A DNA stretch of 64,000 bases, taken from assembly GCA_017979445.1 (NCBI GenBank), contig CM030716.1, positions 15,705,443-15,769,442 on the forward strand, written 5' to 3'. The DNA comes from Akebia trifoliata (Eukaryota; Streptophyta; Magnoliopsida; Ranunculales; Lardizabalaceae). The translations under genes were made by a program, and so were the position numbers. The notes below the pieces were generated by a model. That model was not told the origin of the DNA. It did not search any database and worked only from the letters and a program-made list of their open reading frames with translations. Position 1 is the stretch's first letter. Every line of letters begins with the position of its first letter. This document shows positions 35,390-47,302 of this stretch, piece after piece.

Positions 35390-36588
35390 TTTTAGGCCTA
35401 GTATTTCTTGACGGTGTCAGCAATGATCGGTTGCAGAAAGATTTGTCCATGCATTTCTGTAAGGATCAAAACTCCTCTCGCCATTAATTTTTTCATGATG
35501 AATGGTCCTTCATAGCATGGTCGAAATTTTTTCCTAGCGTCTTCTTAGATTGGCAGAATCTTTTTCAAAATAAGGTCTCCTGAGGAGAAATCTCTAGGCT
35601 TGACTTTCTTATTATAGGCACGAGCTATTCATCATTGATAGATCTGTCTATGGTAAATGGCTGTAAGGCGCTTCCTTTCAATTAGATTTAACTGGTCGAA
35701 CCGGGCTTGAACCCATTCAGCTTCGTCCAACTCTACTTCTTTTAAGATCCGGAGGGAGGGAATCTCAACCTTGACGGGTAAGATTGCTTCAATTCCTTAT
35801 ACCAATGAATACGGAGTTGATCCAGTCCAAGTCTTGAATGAAGTTCGATAGGTGTGAAGTGCAAAAGGCAATATGTTGTGTTAATCTTTATACGTAACTG
35901 ACATCTTCTCGATAATTTTCTTGATATTCTTATTAGCTGCCTTGACTGTCCCGTTCAACTTAGGTCTTTAGGGTACAGAGTTGTAATCAGTGATCTGGAA
36001 GTCTTCGCACATCTTAATCATATCCTTGTTCTTGAAGTTTTTAGCATTATCAGTTACTAACCTACTGGGAAGTCCATATCTGCAAATGATGTTATTATTG
36101 AAAAACTTCAAGACGTTGCTCTTTGTGATGTTGGCATATGAAGCAGCTTCTACCCACTTGGTGAAGTAGTCGATAACGATGAGGATGTATCGATGCTCAT
36201 TTACATCTTTCGACGAGATTTGCCTGATGACATCTATGCCCAAGAGTGAGAAAGGCCAAGGGGTGGTCATATTATGCAATTATGATGGCGGAGCTTTGAT
36301 TTTGTTGGCATAAATCTGACATAGATGGCATTTGCAGACATGCAGATAGCAGTCACTCTCCATTGTCGACCAATAGTATCCCATCCTCATAATCTTCTTG
36401 GTTAGCATATGATCGTTCATGTTAGGCCCGTAGACTCCCTCATGTACAGTCTCGATTAGTCGTTTCGCTTCTGTTTCTGTCACAGAGTGAAGTAAGACTT
36501 CGTGATGTGATTTCTTGTACAGAACACCATTTCTTAAGAAGAATTGACCTACTAATTTCTGAATGGTCCCACAATCATTCGGCATTGC
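35390..36588 (-). pseudogene. Host H integrase
   Basis: 36280-36585 carries the zinc-binding domain (LIETVHEGVYGPNMNDH, then CKCHLCQ). 35968-36279 carries the catalytic core: first Asp in LGIDVIRQ and second Asp in LVTDNAKNF, both present. The C-terminal domain runs to about 35390 with stops, including RDFSSGDLILKKILPI and KKFRPCYEGPFIMKK. A stop between the zinc finger and the core and the broken C-terminus make it inactive. In-order neighbours on the high side are aRNH, RNase H and RT. Confidence 0.85.
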
Positions 36589-36959
36589 ATCTAAAGGGAG
36601 GGTTTGATCTTCGTGAATTGATTCTTAGCTCTCAACATGTATGTGAATGAAATCCTGTTAAAGCTTGAGCTTAACTCTTTGAGATACTCGTGGTTAGGGA
36701 TCAATTTCTGCTTTCGAGTCTTCCATTCTCCAATCGTCTGATAGACTACTAGGCTTGAATCTTCGAACACATCGATTTCATCTACCTCGAGATCTAATGC
36801 TGCTTTCAACCCTGTTATGCATGTTTCGTATTCTACTTCATTGTTAGAACATTGAAACTTCAAATTAATAATAATTGTCAAGTGGGACCCATCCGGTTTG
36901 ATTAAGACTGCCCCTATTCCGTTCCCTTTCTGATTTGCTACTACTTCGAAGTACATTTT
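36589..36959 (-). pseudogene. Host H archaeal-type RNase H (aRNH)
   Basis: Second RNase H of the Tat lineage. Motifs: GNGIGAVLIKPDGSHL, NNEVEYETCITGLKAALDL (catalytic Glu), and IDVFEDSSLVVYQ (catalytic Asp, with Gly of the usual FGDS replaced by Glu), then a disturbed end (RAKNQFTKIKPSL) where FADAL is expected. The N-terminal strand (MYFEVVANQKG) reads Glu where an Asp-Gly pair is usual. Probably inactive. Confidence 0.7.
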
Positions 36960-37388
36960 TCAGCCTGGTTCTTCGTCATCGTCCTCAATCTCGGTGAGTA
37001 ATATGACTTCGTCAGAAAAGTTTGTCTTCAATGGCTCATAGTCGGGTAAGGGGTGCTCAGCTAAGTGGTCTGCAATGGCTTGCCCTTTGATGGCCTTTTG
37101 AGTGACATAGGTGATGTCAAACTTGGATAACAATAGTTGCCACTTTGTACTGCGACCTGTTAACGCTGGTTTCTCGAAAACATACTTCAGGGGGTCCATC
37201 CTGGTAATAAGCATATTCGAGTAATTAAGCAAATAGTGACGTAATCGTTGAGATGCCCAGACTAATGCACAACAAGTCTTCTCAAGTGTCGAATAATTAT
37301 CTTCATACTTCGTAAACTTTTTACTGAGATAATAGATGGCCTGTTCCTTCCGTCCTAATTCATCATGTTGTCCTAGTACACATCCCAT
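36960..37388 (-). pseudogene. Host H RNase H domain
   Basis: Retroviral-type RNase H following RT. Motifs include MGCVLGQHDELGRKEQAIYY, YSTLEKTCCALVWASQRLRH and FDITYVTQKAIKGQAIADHL. 142 codons stay open here and join directly to aRNH after a stop. Order and length match the Tat polyprotein. Confidence 0.8.
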
Positions 37389-38420
37389 TGACGTTTCTTA
37401 TACTGAGTTGTACATCAGCAGAGGTCGTCTTGGAATAGGAAGGACCAAGACTGGTGAGTTGAGCAGGTATTACTTGATCTTGTCGAATGCTTCCTGACAG
37501 TCCTTGTTCTATTTTTTTGGCATGTCCTTCCTGATTAGCTTGAAAATTAGCTCATAGATAGGTGTGAGTTGGGCAATGAAATGGCTGATATACTATGTTT
37601 TTAACAAGAATACCCGAACATCTCTCTCTGAAATGGGTGCCTTCATCTCGAGGATATATTTAGTTTTTGTCGGATCTATCTCGATACTTCTTCTTCTTCT
37701 ATGATGAACCCCAACAGCTTGCCCGATGTTGCTCAAAATACATATTTTGCTGGATTGAGCCTTAAACTGTACTTTTTCAGCCTGTCGAACAACTTCTTGA
37801 GATTTACCAGATAATCTTCTTCAATATCAATTTAACGATCAAGTCGTCTACATAGACTTCCATTTCTTTATGAATCATATCGTGGAATAAAATGGTCATT
37901 GCCTATTGGTACGTTGCCCTTGCTTTCTTCAGCTCAAACGGCATAACTTTGTAGTAGAAGCTATCCCATGGTGTGATGAATGCAATCTTTTCCTAGTCTT
38001 ATTTTACCATTTTTATCTGATTATTGCCTGAGAAGCCATCCATAAATGAGAACATGTCGTGCTCTGCAGTACTATCGACGGAATGTAGATGTGTGGTAAT
38101 GGGAAATCATCCTTATGACTAGTCTTGTTCAAGTTTCGATAGTCAACACACATGCGTACCTTCCCATCTTTCTTAGGTACTGGGACGACGTTAGCCAACC
38201 ACTCGGGGTACGTAGAAACTGCAAGGAATCCTACTTCAAACTGCTTCATGACCTCATTTTTGACCTTGAGGGTCCATTCTTGTTCCAACCTTCTCAATTT
38301 ATGCTTGATCAGTTTGCTTCTGGGAGCAATGGGTAGCTTGTGGACAATCAGATCTCTGTCTAACCCAAGCATATCTCTATATAACCATGCGAAGACATCT
38401 TGATAATCTTGTAAGAGTTT
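37389..38420 (-). pseudogene. Host H reverse transcriptase
   Basis: 38013-38372 encodes the N-terminal half with VPKKDGKVRMCVDYRNLNK and the entry segment AVSTYPEWLANV. The catalytic box MEVYVDDLIVK is encoded at about 37833-37865 in a different frame; the palm and thumb between and after are interrupted by stops. The YVDD Asp pair is intact. Part of H's pol, upstream of RNase H. Confidence 0.8.
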
Positions 38421-39489
38421 GATCAGTTCTTCCTTTTGTTGTTATTCTAGTAAGGCTCCAATTTTGACAATTCGTGGGTTTTCTTCAGTACCAAGATTGA
38501 TTGAATCTATATCCTCGATATTTGGTTACATACATTTCTTGTGACGTTCTACCAACTCTTTGATTTCTTTGGGTGGGTACTCCATTTTGTCCTCAGACTC
38601 TTTTTCAATCCTCATGAGGTCAAAGTCGAGTTCAAGATCAAAATCATACTCGTCACTTTCAAATTCTATTTTATTCGGATACTCATTTGATCGAGATAGA
38701 TCCCTTAAAAACTTCTTTTTTGGTTTTTGAAAAATATCTATTTTTTTACAATTTTGAAAAAATTTTGATTTTTTTGTCTTTTGAGATATTTTTTATATTT
38801 GAGGAATATTTGTTTTTTTGTTGTTTTTCGAATATCTGAAATAAAAAAAAACAATCATGCAAATTTATTAGTGAAGATAGGGAGCCCTCAAAATAGTCTT
38901 TTTCCAAGGACGAGGGCTCGTTATAAATCCTCGGGCAAATTGGATTTGTCTAGTGGTATTTTTTTTGAGGCCTCAGTAGCTTCAAGGGTTAACGAGAATT
39001 CTTCCCAGTTATTCAAGACTTCCCCTTCTCTGAGGGGATGGATGAGATGAGAAAATGGGTTTTTTGATGGTTCAGAGATCATGATCTTTGATTGATTGTT
39101 GTCAGAATTGGGCATAGTTCCCCCCAAACTCAATGGGATGATGACTGATGCCCAGTCAATGCCAGTGGGGAAGGGTAATTCTTTCTTGTGGCTCGTGGTG
39201 ATTTCCACTTTTACAGGCTCTTAAGTAGTCTTTGATAGACTTTCGTTGGAATCCCCATTGAATAAGACATCAATGACTTTCATGAAGGAGGTGGTTGGCA
39301 CTCAACAACGGAGTCTTTCTGAACGTGTTTGAGTTTGAAACTTATTGTTCTCGACTTTCTGACTAGTTTTATTGGCAGTGGTTCTGATAGTATGTCGGGT
39401 CTGACCTAAGATTTCGGGAAGCTAACGCTGATATGAGGGACCTTACCCAGATTCCAAACATTTGGTTAACAATTTTGTTTTCTTGCTAG
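38421..39489 (-). pseudogene. Host H protease-RT linker
   Basis: Acidic polyprotein spacer. An open minus-strand piece at 38921-39208 contains PTGIDWASVIIPLSLGG and NNWEEFSLTLEATEASKK. There is no domain with known function. A T-rich stretch at 38705-38830 interrupts it and may be an expansion. Plus-strand frames here are antisense shadows. Confidence 0.5.
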
Positions 39490-40235
39490 TCAAAGTTCTC
39501 TCTTTTTGTCGTTCATATCTGATATATCCTTTTTGGTGGGCCTAAACCTCAGACAGAAATAAGGAATGTGCTTCTTTGCTTCAACTAGCGTGGCTTTCCC
39601 TTTTTCACATAGTCCCAACCCTTGTCTGGATCGATAACCTGCCTTCTTCAAGACCCGACCAATCATTAGATTTGCCTTTGATAATTCTATTTTTACCTTA
39701 TCTTTTCCCTTCTCGACATAATTAACAGCAGCAAATTGATAGGAGTGGTACAACATCTTGTCCTTCGTCATCTCTATGTCAACAAACGGCATGTCCGGAG
39801 CTCTCCCAGCCAGGATAAGATTTTCTGTTAAAACCAATATCATCATTTTTCCCATGATAAATTTGCCTCTTTGGTGCAAAGAGGAAGGTACTACCTCGAC
39901 AATATGGATCCATGGCCTGTCCAGTAACAAATTGAATGTCATTGGTATCTCCATGACCTTTTACGTTATTTCGAACATCTAAGGGCCTATTGTGGTAGGT
40001 AGGTCCACTTCTCTTAGAGAATCTCTTCTTAAACTGTCGAAACCTCGGAAGACCTTGTTGTTGGGCTTGACATGTGACTAGTTGACATTAAGCTTGCGGA
40101 ATGTTTTGAGAGGATAAACGTTGAAAGCTAAGCCATTATTGATTAATATCCTAGCAACCATCATGCATTTGCACATGACTATGATATTCAGTGGCTCAAC
40201 CTACCCCCGTCCCTCTAGTACAAATTTGCTTTTTG
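39490..40235 (-). pseudogene. Host H retropepsin with G-patch-like tail
   Basis: Aspartic protease region. At about 40100-40165 the minus strand encodes ARILINNGLAFNVYPLK, where the active-site form VLxDNGSALNV is expected, so the catalytic Asp is Asn and the following Ser is Leu. Downstream, 39490-39954 is open with FNLLLDRPWIH and a G-patch-like GYRSRQGLGL segment. A protein from this copy could not cleave. Confidence 0.75.
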
Positions 40236-41090
40236 TATAGATGATAGGATTGGGAGCCATGATTTGACCAATCGTTTGTTCTAGTTGTGCAGGCGAAGTG
40301 GTTGTAGGTACATGTGACTTTCCCAGATTTTTCAATAGTACTTCTTGGTGCTCCTTTGACTTCTATAAAAGACCTAAAATGCTGATCTGAATCGGTTGTT
40401 TGTTCAACCAGTCCACTATATTGTGCTCATTCTTGTGGATGAGCTTAATGAAGTCTGCAGCCTCTTTATCCGATATCTTAACCTTATCTTCTTTTTGGTT
40501 ATTTTCGTACATCTTGCCCTTTCCCTTTGTTCTCATTTTTTCTTCTTTTGTCACCCTTTTTGCGATTTCTTTTATTTATTCCCTAATGCTTACCCCTTTT
40601 GTTGATAACTTTTAGCAACTCTCTACCTTTTTCATATGACCAATGTCAGCCACCATTGCTTTCTTCATGGTCTCAACCCCTGTAGTTGTGGTGATGGTGG
40701 TCTTGTAGCTCCAGAAAATTGTTTGGTTGGAGCTATATGAGAATGGTTTAGGTGAGCAGATGGTCATTGGAGGTAGATTAGGTTTTACATTGATAATGAG
40801 GGGTGGTGGTGATGATTTGGATGTAATGGTGATGGGAGGAGCTACTTGAGGGGTTGATAGAATGTAAAGAATGATGAGTGGTGGTCTTGAGGATGAAGTG
40901 TAAGGTATATAAGGGGGGTCGAGTCGTATTCTTGGGACTTGGCGAGGTATAAGGTATGACAAGAGGTGGTCGGGTAGTAGTATTTTGATGAGTGGGATGG
41001 ATGGTAAAATCAACCATTCTATAAGGTAATTGTGTGTTTCGTGATGGGTTTGTCGTGTAATGGTTGACTGTGTTGATGGTGGGTATTTCT
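40236..41090 (-). pseudogene. Host H gag-protease linker
   Basis: The segment at 40363-40554 contains KISDKEAADFIKLIHKNEHN and then QPIQISILGLL, followed in frame by QKSKEHQEVLLKNL. This is the equivalent of ISIWGLLMAS then HREAVLKAL in element A. The part 40612-41090 is Pro/Thr-rich with stops and shows no domain. Confidence 0.6.
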
Positions 41091-42714
41091 GCTTTCTTGA
41101 TTTTTATCCCGATAGGGGTTATCAAATCTGATGGATTGAAGTCGAGTTCCCCGTAAATGACATATCCAATATGAGTATTTTCTTGTCTATCAAATTCTGT
41201 ACCTGGTGCTAAAGTTGCCAGCATTGATCTGTAGAGTGCCATGATGCACCTATATGAAATTTGCATAACAAATTGGGGTTGTATCCTGGCCCTTTTACAG
41301 CCTCAGGATTTGGTGGACGTTTTATAAGAAATTCTTCCTTGAGTAAGATTGGCAGTAATTCTGATACTGTCATAGGTAACCTGGTAAACACTCTATTTAC
41401 CCTATTAGGTCATGCTTGCTGGTTCTGCCCATATAGTAGTACCTATTGTGCGATTGTTGGAGGATTTGCCTTGAATTGGTTTTGAGTTGTAGGATTCCAA
41501 GCTGGTGAAGGTGTCGGAGCCCATGAAGTTAACGGTGCTTGTGGTCTTGGTGGTGGTAAAGGGATGAAGAGGGGTCGGTTTGGTTGTACGTTGTTGACCT
41601 GTGTTTCTTCCCTCTTCTTTCCCGTAGGCACTGGCTTTCTCTGAGGAGGGATTCCTACTACTGTCCCTAGACTTGTAAAATCAAATATTAGACCGGTTCG
41701 GATCCCGTTCTAAACCAGATCTGCTACTTATACTGGATTCGAGAATGTGCCTGTGGTGTGTCCTACCAGATGAGTATAGAAGGCGTGCCTTAGTGTCAAG
41801 ATAAATGTGGTGTTCATCTCTTGCTCGATCATTGCAGGCCTTACTTGTGATGTTGATTATCGCCACCTCTACGCATACTCTTTTACCGTTTCTCTCTATT
41901 TTCTTGTCATCTTAGCCATGTCGTTTTGATCTAGACCAACATCCGTATTGAATTGGTAATTGTGCTAGAACATTTCTGTCAGGTCTTGCCAATTCTTAAT
42001 GAGAGTGTGGTCCAGCCCAGAGAACCATTTGAGCACCAGCCTCGTTAAGCTTCTTTGGAACAACTGCACCAATAGCCTGTCGTTCTCGCCATATTGGTAG
42101 ATAGATCTGTAGTATAATTTGAAGTGTGACAGTGGGCACCCCACTCCATTATACTTTTCAAACTCCGAACACTTGAACTTGGTTGGTAATTGAGCATTGG
42201 GGTAGAAACAGAGGTCCTTGAATCGAGTTCTACTCATAGTATTGAGGCCTTTCATCTTCCTTATTTCTTCTTACAGTGACTCGATTTGCTAAGCCAATCT
42301 TTCATTTGTTGCACTTTTGGCCTCTATGGCCCTGTACTCGCATTCGTCATCAGGAATGACCACCGGAGGTAGTCGATTCTGTGGAATATAGAGCGGGGAC
42401 CCTTGGTATTCTAGCATTGTAAGTGGCAAGGTAGTCTGCGGTCCAAGTGAAGGTTGGTCAGGTAAATCCTGATTTGACCCTGATACATGATGTTGCATTG
42501 TCTGGGCTTGTATGATGTTGGCGTTGGCTAACACGGCATTCAACATTTTTTCTTGTCTCTCAGTCATTTTCAATAGTGTTTTTGTCCTTGCATTAACATC
42601 TGACGTTTCGACCATTGTGGGCAATGTTGGTTCGGAAGAACTCATGGTAGCGGTGGAAGATCTGAGAAAATAAAGAGATACCTCTGGCTGCTTATATTTC
42701 TTTTCTTTGGCCAC
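41091..42714 (-). pseudogene. Host H gag
   Basis: Capsid/nucleocapsid. The N-terminal 141 codons (42289-42714) end at a stop; a second frame (41965-42255) holds the capsid block LPTKFKCSEFEKYNGVGC and LVLKWFSGLD. A Pro-rich middle part (41443-41631, PLFIPLPPPRPQAPLTSW) is followed by a CHHC knuckle, CKFHIGASWHSTDQC, near 41212-41265 with all four ligands present. Stops and frame changes separate the parts. The Met at 42714 is the first in the open frame; the true start is unproven. Confidence 0.75.
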
Positions 42715-42839
42715 TTATGAGTACAGAAGACCAAGTGTTATTATCTTGTTTACAAAAATAAAAATGAATGATGTTTTTATTAGGTCAGGTCAAGTTATTT
42801 ATTATAAAATAAACGAGTTTTACAGAAAAGGGTAATTTC

Positions 42840-43800
42840 TCGGTCGAAGCCGATATCAATACGGAGTTGGTGAAATATTTTGAAAAATGAATTACATCAA
42901 CACGGAGCTGGCATCAACACGAAGTTGGCATCAGCACGGAGTTGGCATCAACACAGAATTGGTGAAACATTTTGAAAAAGTAATTTCATCAGTACGGAGC
43001 TGACATTGACATGGAGTTGGTAAAATATTTTGAAAAAAGCACGGAACTGGCATCGACACAGAGTCGGTAAAACATTTTGAAAAAGTAATTTCATCAACGT
43101 GGAGTTGGCATTGACATAAGGTCAGTAAAATATTTTTTAAAAAGGGTAATTTCATCAGCACAGAGATGGGATCAACACGGAGTCGGTAGAATATTTTAAA
43201 AAAAAAGGAATTTCATTAACAAGGAGCTGGCATCGACCCAGAGTCGGTAAATATTTTGAAAAAGTAATTTCATCAGCACGGAGCTGCATCGACACGGAGT
43301 CGATAAAATATTTTGAAAAAGTAATTTCATCAGTACGAAATTGGCATCGATACGGAGTCGATAAAATATTTTGAAAAAAGAAATTTCATCAGCACGAAGC
43401 TGGCTTCAACACGTAGTCGGTAAAACCTTTTGAAAAATAGAATTACATCAACATAGAGCTGGCGTTGACACGGAGTCGGCATCAACACAGAGTTGGCATC
43501 AACACGGAGTTGGCATCAGCATGGAACTGGCATCGACACGAAGTCGATAAAATATATTGAATAAGAAATGTCATGAACACGGAGTTGGCGTCAACATGGA
43601 GTCGGTAAAATATTTTGAAAAAAGAATTACATCAGCACAAAGCTGGCATCGACACGAAGTCGATAAAATATTTTGAAAATAGGAATTTCATCAGCATAGA
43701 GCTAGCATCGACATGGGGTCAGTAAAACCTTTTAGAAAAATAATTACATCAACACAGAGCTAGCATCAACACGGGGTCGATAACATATTTTGAAAAATAA
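42840..43800. repeat. Array of about 57-bp units in H leader
   Basis: About 16 degenerate units of the form AATTTCATCAGCACGGAGCT then GGCATCGACACGGAGTCGG and TAAAATATTTTGAAAAA. It lies between H's PBS and gag, on the opposite side of the element from the arrays of A, B and C. Short local sub-repeats (GGCATCAACACGGAGTT) occur at 42900-42960 and 43480-43520. Confidence 0.88.
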
Positions 43801-43864
43801 GATTTTTACGAATAAATGGGGTTGGAAGAGTACACATTTTGTTTAGCTTTCAATTTAGTTCTAT

Positions 43865-44030
43865 GAAATCAAGGTTGGCCAGTTAGATTCCCAGGGAAGA
43901 GGTGGCATACGATGCCCTCGCAAGGGCACTCTTAAATCACCTCATTTTCTTGAACAAACATAGTCTATCCCCATCATATTAACAGAGTAAGATCATTTCT
44001 AGGCACCGACTTTGATCAAGGACTACAATT
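43865..44030. other. Leader block shared between H and element B
   Basis: This stretch aligns with 27885-28040 of element B, sharing AAGGGCACTCTTAAATCACC and ATAGTCTATCC. It is embedded in otherwise unrelated leader sequence. It might be a conserved packaging or splicing signal, or a trace of recombination between elements; the sequence alone does not decide. Confidence 0.55.
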
Positions 44031-44104
44031 GGCATTTTTAAATCTTTTTTTTTTTTGAAAATACACTTTATTAAATAAAGATTGAATTCATTTGCATTGA
44101 TTGT

Positions 44105-44500
44105 TCGGTTTTCAATCTCGTTGGATCACAGATGGATCATGGACTCGGTTTGAAATTGGATATGGGTTGTGGACCCATTTTGAAATGGATATGGGTCATG
44201 AACCTACTTCAAGTGAGTACGATTCGTGGACCAGATTTGAATGGATACAGGTCGTGGACTCGATTTGAGTAGATACAGGCCGCGGACCCGATTTGAGTGG
44301 ATATGGGTCGTGGACCCGATTTGAGTGGATACGGGTCGTGGACATGGTTTGAGTAGACAAGGTTCGTAGACCCTGGTTTGAGTGGATATGGGTCGTAGAC
44401 CCGATTTGAGTGGATATGGGTCGTGGACACGGTTTGAGTGGACACGGGTGGGAGGACCCAATCCGGCTTGGATATGGGTGGGATCACGGTATTGGTTTGA
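44105..44500. repeat. 28-bp array in H leader
   Basis: About 14 units of GATATGGGTCGTGGACCCGA then TTTGAGTG. A 28-bp period rotates through all three frames, so the open minus-strand frames here (102 and 130 codons) are repeat by-products rather than genes. Confidence 0.88.
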
Positions 44501-44799
44501 TTTGAGAAAATCCGCATACCTCTTTTTTTTTTTTGGAAATGGTCGGAGGAAGGCTTGAAGGTAATAGGCCCCGTTCATCCGTGGGTCTCGAGTCATCTTG
44601 TTTGGTCGAGTAACTTCCTATGGTTGCCCAAAGTGCTAAGGGCCCGTTCGAGGCCCAAGGTCTTGAATTTGTTTTGATTTGGGTCATCAATTTTTTTTTT
44701 TTTTTGCTTTTGTTTTTTTGTTTTTTGAAAGTGATATTGGTGTTTAAACAGCAAATGAGAGTTTTCATGAGTAATCAGGTTTCCTGCTGGTCCGTATTA

Positions 44800-44960
44800 A
44801 TGGCACAGATGTAACTATCATTCTGCTATCCGTGTTTTGGGCACAGATGAGACATTCACTGTTTCAACCGTGCTCAAAAACGGATGAGGCATTCATTGCT
44901 TCAACCGTGCTCCCAACACGAATGAGAAGACCAACCGTGTTACGAATACAGACTAGAAAG
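44800..44960. repeat. Short array of about 48-bp units in H leader
   Basis: Three to four degenerate units, with ACAGATGAGACATTCACTG and then TTTCAACCGTGCTC, then ACGGATGAGGCATTCATTG. It follows the 28-bp array; no coding sequence. Confidence 0.6.
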
Positions 44961-45688
44961 AAATCTAGTTTATGTAATTCATAGAAACTGATTTCTTGAA
45001 CATTGTATTAAATGTCCCTTCCTATTTTTTTGCTCCTATCCTTCACTGTTTATTATTTTTTTTAACATGAGCATAATACAACATGACATACATTCCCCTT
45101 TACCTAAGAGAAGATGAAAAGAGGTGGAAATAAACAACCTATGAACTACGTGTGCCTCTTTGGGCTTACAACTTGGGCTTCAAGGCCTGGATACATTAAA
45201 CACATACACATTGCTTTAGGGGTCGATTCTAAACTTGAAAACTTGTGCCCTAGCATTGCCTAATTGGGCACATGCATGCGACTAATAGGTGGCTTTACGA
45301 TTATCCAATCTTCAAACCTTGATGCATACCGGAGTACACACGTCATTGGTTGGTGATCGGATTTGATGTGTTCAACCCCGACACTTGAAATAACGATCTC
45401 AAGCAGTAGAACTACTAGGCATCAGGGCTAAATATATTGAGGGTGGGGTGGTTTGTGAAATGGGTTATGCTCGCAAGTGCACGTGCAACAAAATTTTTCA
45501 TTTCTTTTACTTTTCATCGACCCCCTTACAAACATGTAATGAAAGCAACAAAAGTAAATAAATATTACTATTTGGACATGTCAAAAAATAAAAAAGAAAA
45601 TATAAAAAACAAACAACAAACAAATAGTGTCAGCAAATAGAAATCTTGTTTTTTTTCAAACGACCAAGTTGTCACAAGGGGTAAGCCT
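44961..45688. other. Host H leader, remainder
   Basis: Between the last small array and the PBS there is no repeat or coding sequence that I can support. A 67-codon plus-strand frame at 45437-45640 has no recognisable features. Confidence 0.4.
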
Positions 45689-45704
45689 AGTATCCCCAGT
45701 GCCA
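45689..45704 (-). other. Putative primer binding site of host H
   Basis: The minus strand reads TGGCACTGGGGATACT two bases inside the LTR border at 45707. It has the TGG start and GGGGAT core seen in A and B but lacks the central CGACTCC, so the tRNA is not assigned. Confidence 0.55.
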
Positions 45705-45706
45705 AT

Positions 45707-47302
45707 TGTAGATATATGATCCTCGATTATGAGTACCATACCTACTAAGGATTAGAGTCGCCACCATTCATATTGTAAGAAGGTGTGAATGGTTACCGAT
45801 GTACAATTTTTGAAAAAGTGACATTTTGGCATTTAGTGACTCACAATAGATAAGGTACTAACCAAACCTTAAGATTGGGGTAAGCGGCTTGATTAGAGAA
45901 AAGGAAGGTGTTAGGCACCCTTTTCTCCCTACGACATAGTGGTAACCTCAATTCAACTCGTTTATTTTAATTGAAAACAAAAATAAAATAAAGTACAACG
46001 TGTTGGGGGCTTGTTCCCTAAGTAGGGACTTGCTTTTGACTGTAGCTTGTAAGGGTCATCTCATCGAAAGAGATGATCCTGAAGAGTATTAGCCTTGGAC
46101 ATAATCAATATTTGAAAAGTGTTGGCTAATGTCATGGATCCATTCTCATCTATTGAGGAGGATCTGTATTCCAAGTACCTCAAAATAGTTTTAGGATTAA
46201 AATCAATTTTTTATTTTTGAAAGAGATTACAACCCCTATACTTTCGACCAAACTGAAGTCCAATCTACCAGAGTAGGGGAGGGGAATCATTACATTCTAA
46301 GTCTTTTTTAAAATAAAATAAAGAGAGGAGGGGGATTATAGAATAGGGATAAAGAAAGGGTAGAGAGAAAGGGAAATTGATCATTTGACCCACCTTGAAG
46401 CTTCAATCTTTTTCTTCTTCTTTTATGTCTTCTTGAATCCTTAGTGGTTTATGAGAATGTTACTTTTTTGTGTGATTGACGGAGTAGGGAAGAGATAATG
46501 TGAGAATTGAGTTGAGTGTAATATTTTTATGTGAGACTTGGGAGGGGAGAATTGGTAACCATTCTTGAAAGGGATGGGGGGTATTTATAGTTGTTGGGAG
46601 GATATTTTGGGGTATAATGGGGTGAATTATTGGGAAAGTAGAGAATGACATAGGTTTTAAAGGTGATGAGTATGAAATTTAGAGTGGAGGGGAGGGTAAT
46701 TGTGTAATGAGTGAAAATAGGTAATGTTTGGATCTTACCCAATCCATTTGGGTAGAGTGCTTGATGTGATGAGATGATGTATTTAGTGAGATGAAATGAT
46801 GTGTTTGATTTAAGAGAATAGACGTATGAGGGAGTGATGTGTTGATAGAGTATTAGGTTGGTTAAAGGCGTGAGGTGTTTAGAGTAGGAGAATGGGTTGT
46901 GTAAGGGGTAGGTTGTTTGGGCTTTGGGAGGGTTAAGGAGATGATGACATGTGTTAAAAGAAGGGGGAGATGAAGTGATTTAGATGGATTGATTAGTGAG
47001 AAAGAGTATTAGATTGGAGATGAGGGGTGTGGGTTTAGTTTGTAAAAATGATTTTGTAAGAAATGATGAAGGGAGGTATGGGTTGTGATAAGAGTTGGTA
47101 GAGTGTTTAGAGAAAGGTGATGGGTTAGGGATGGGTTGTGATGTGGTGGTTGGTTGTATTAGAGAAGGGTGAGGTGGGTAGGTTAAGGAAGGGTATGGGT
47201 TGAGATGATTTTTAGAGAGAGATGATATGGGTTGATGAATGTTAGAGAAAAGTGATGGAGGTAGGTGGTTAGATCAGGGAGGTGAGAGGGGGTGATGACA
47301 TG
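45707..47302 (-). repeat. Host element H, 5' LTR, first part
   Basis: Starts TGTAGATATATG next to the PBS. From about 46902 it aligns with window bases 1-375. It is interrupted after ...GATGACATG by element C. With the remainder taken from the 3' copy (376-416 and 19538-20189), H's LTR would be about 2.3 kb. The missing remainder of this copy is not found on the far side of the gap. Confidence 0.7.

Noticed and set aside
42840..43800. CRISPR-like regular repeat
   Set aside because: Units are directly adjacent without unique spacers and the context is a plant retrotransposon leader; it is an ordinary tandem array.
44204..44596. Minus-strand frames of 102 and 130 codons
   Set aside because: By-product of the 28-bp array; the repeat cycles through all frames without stops.
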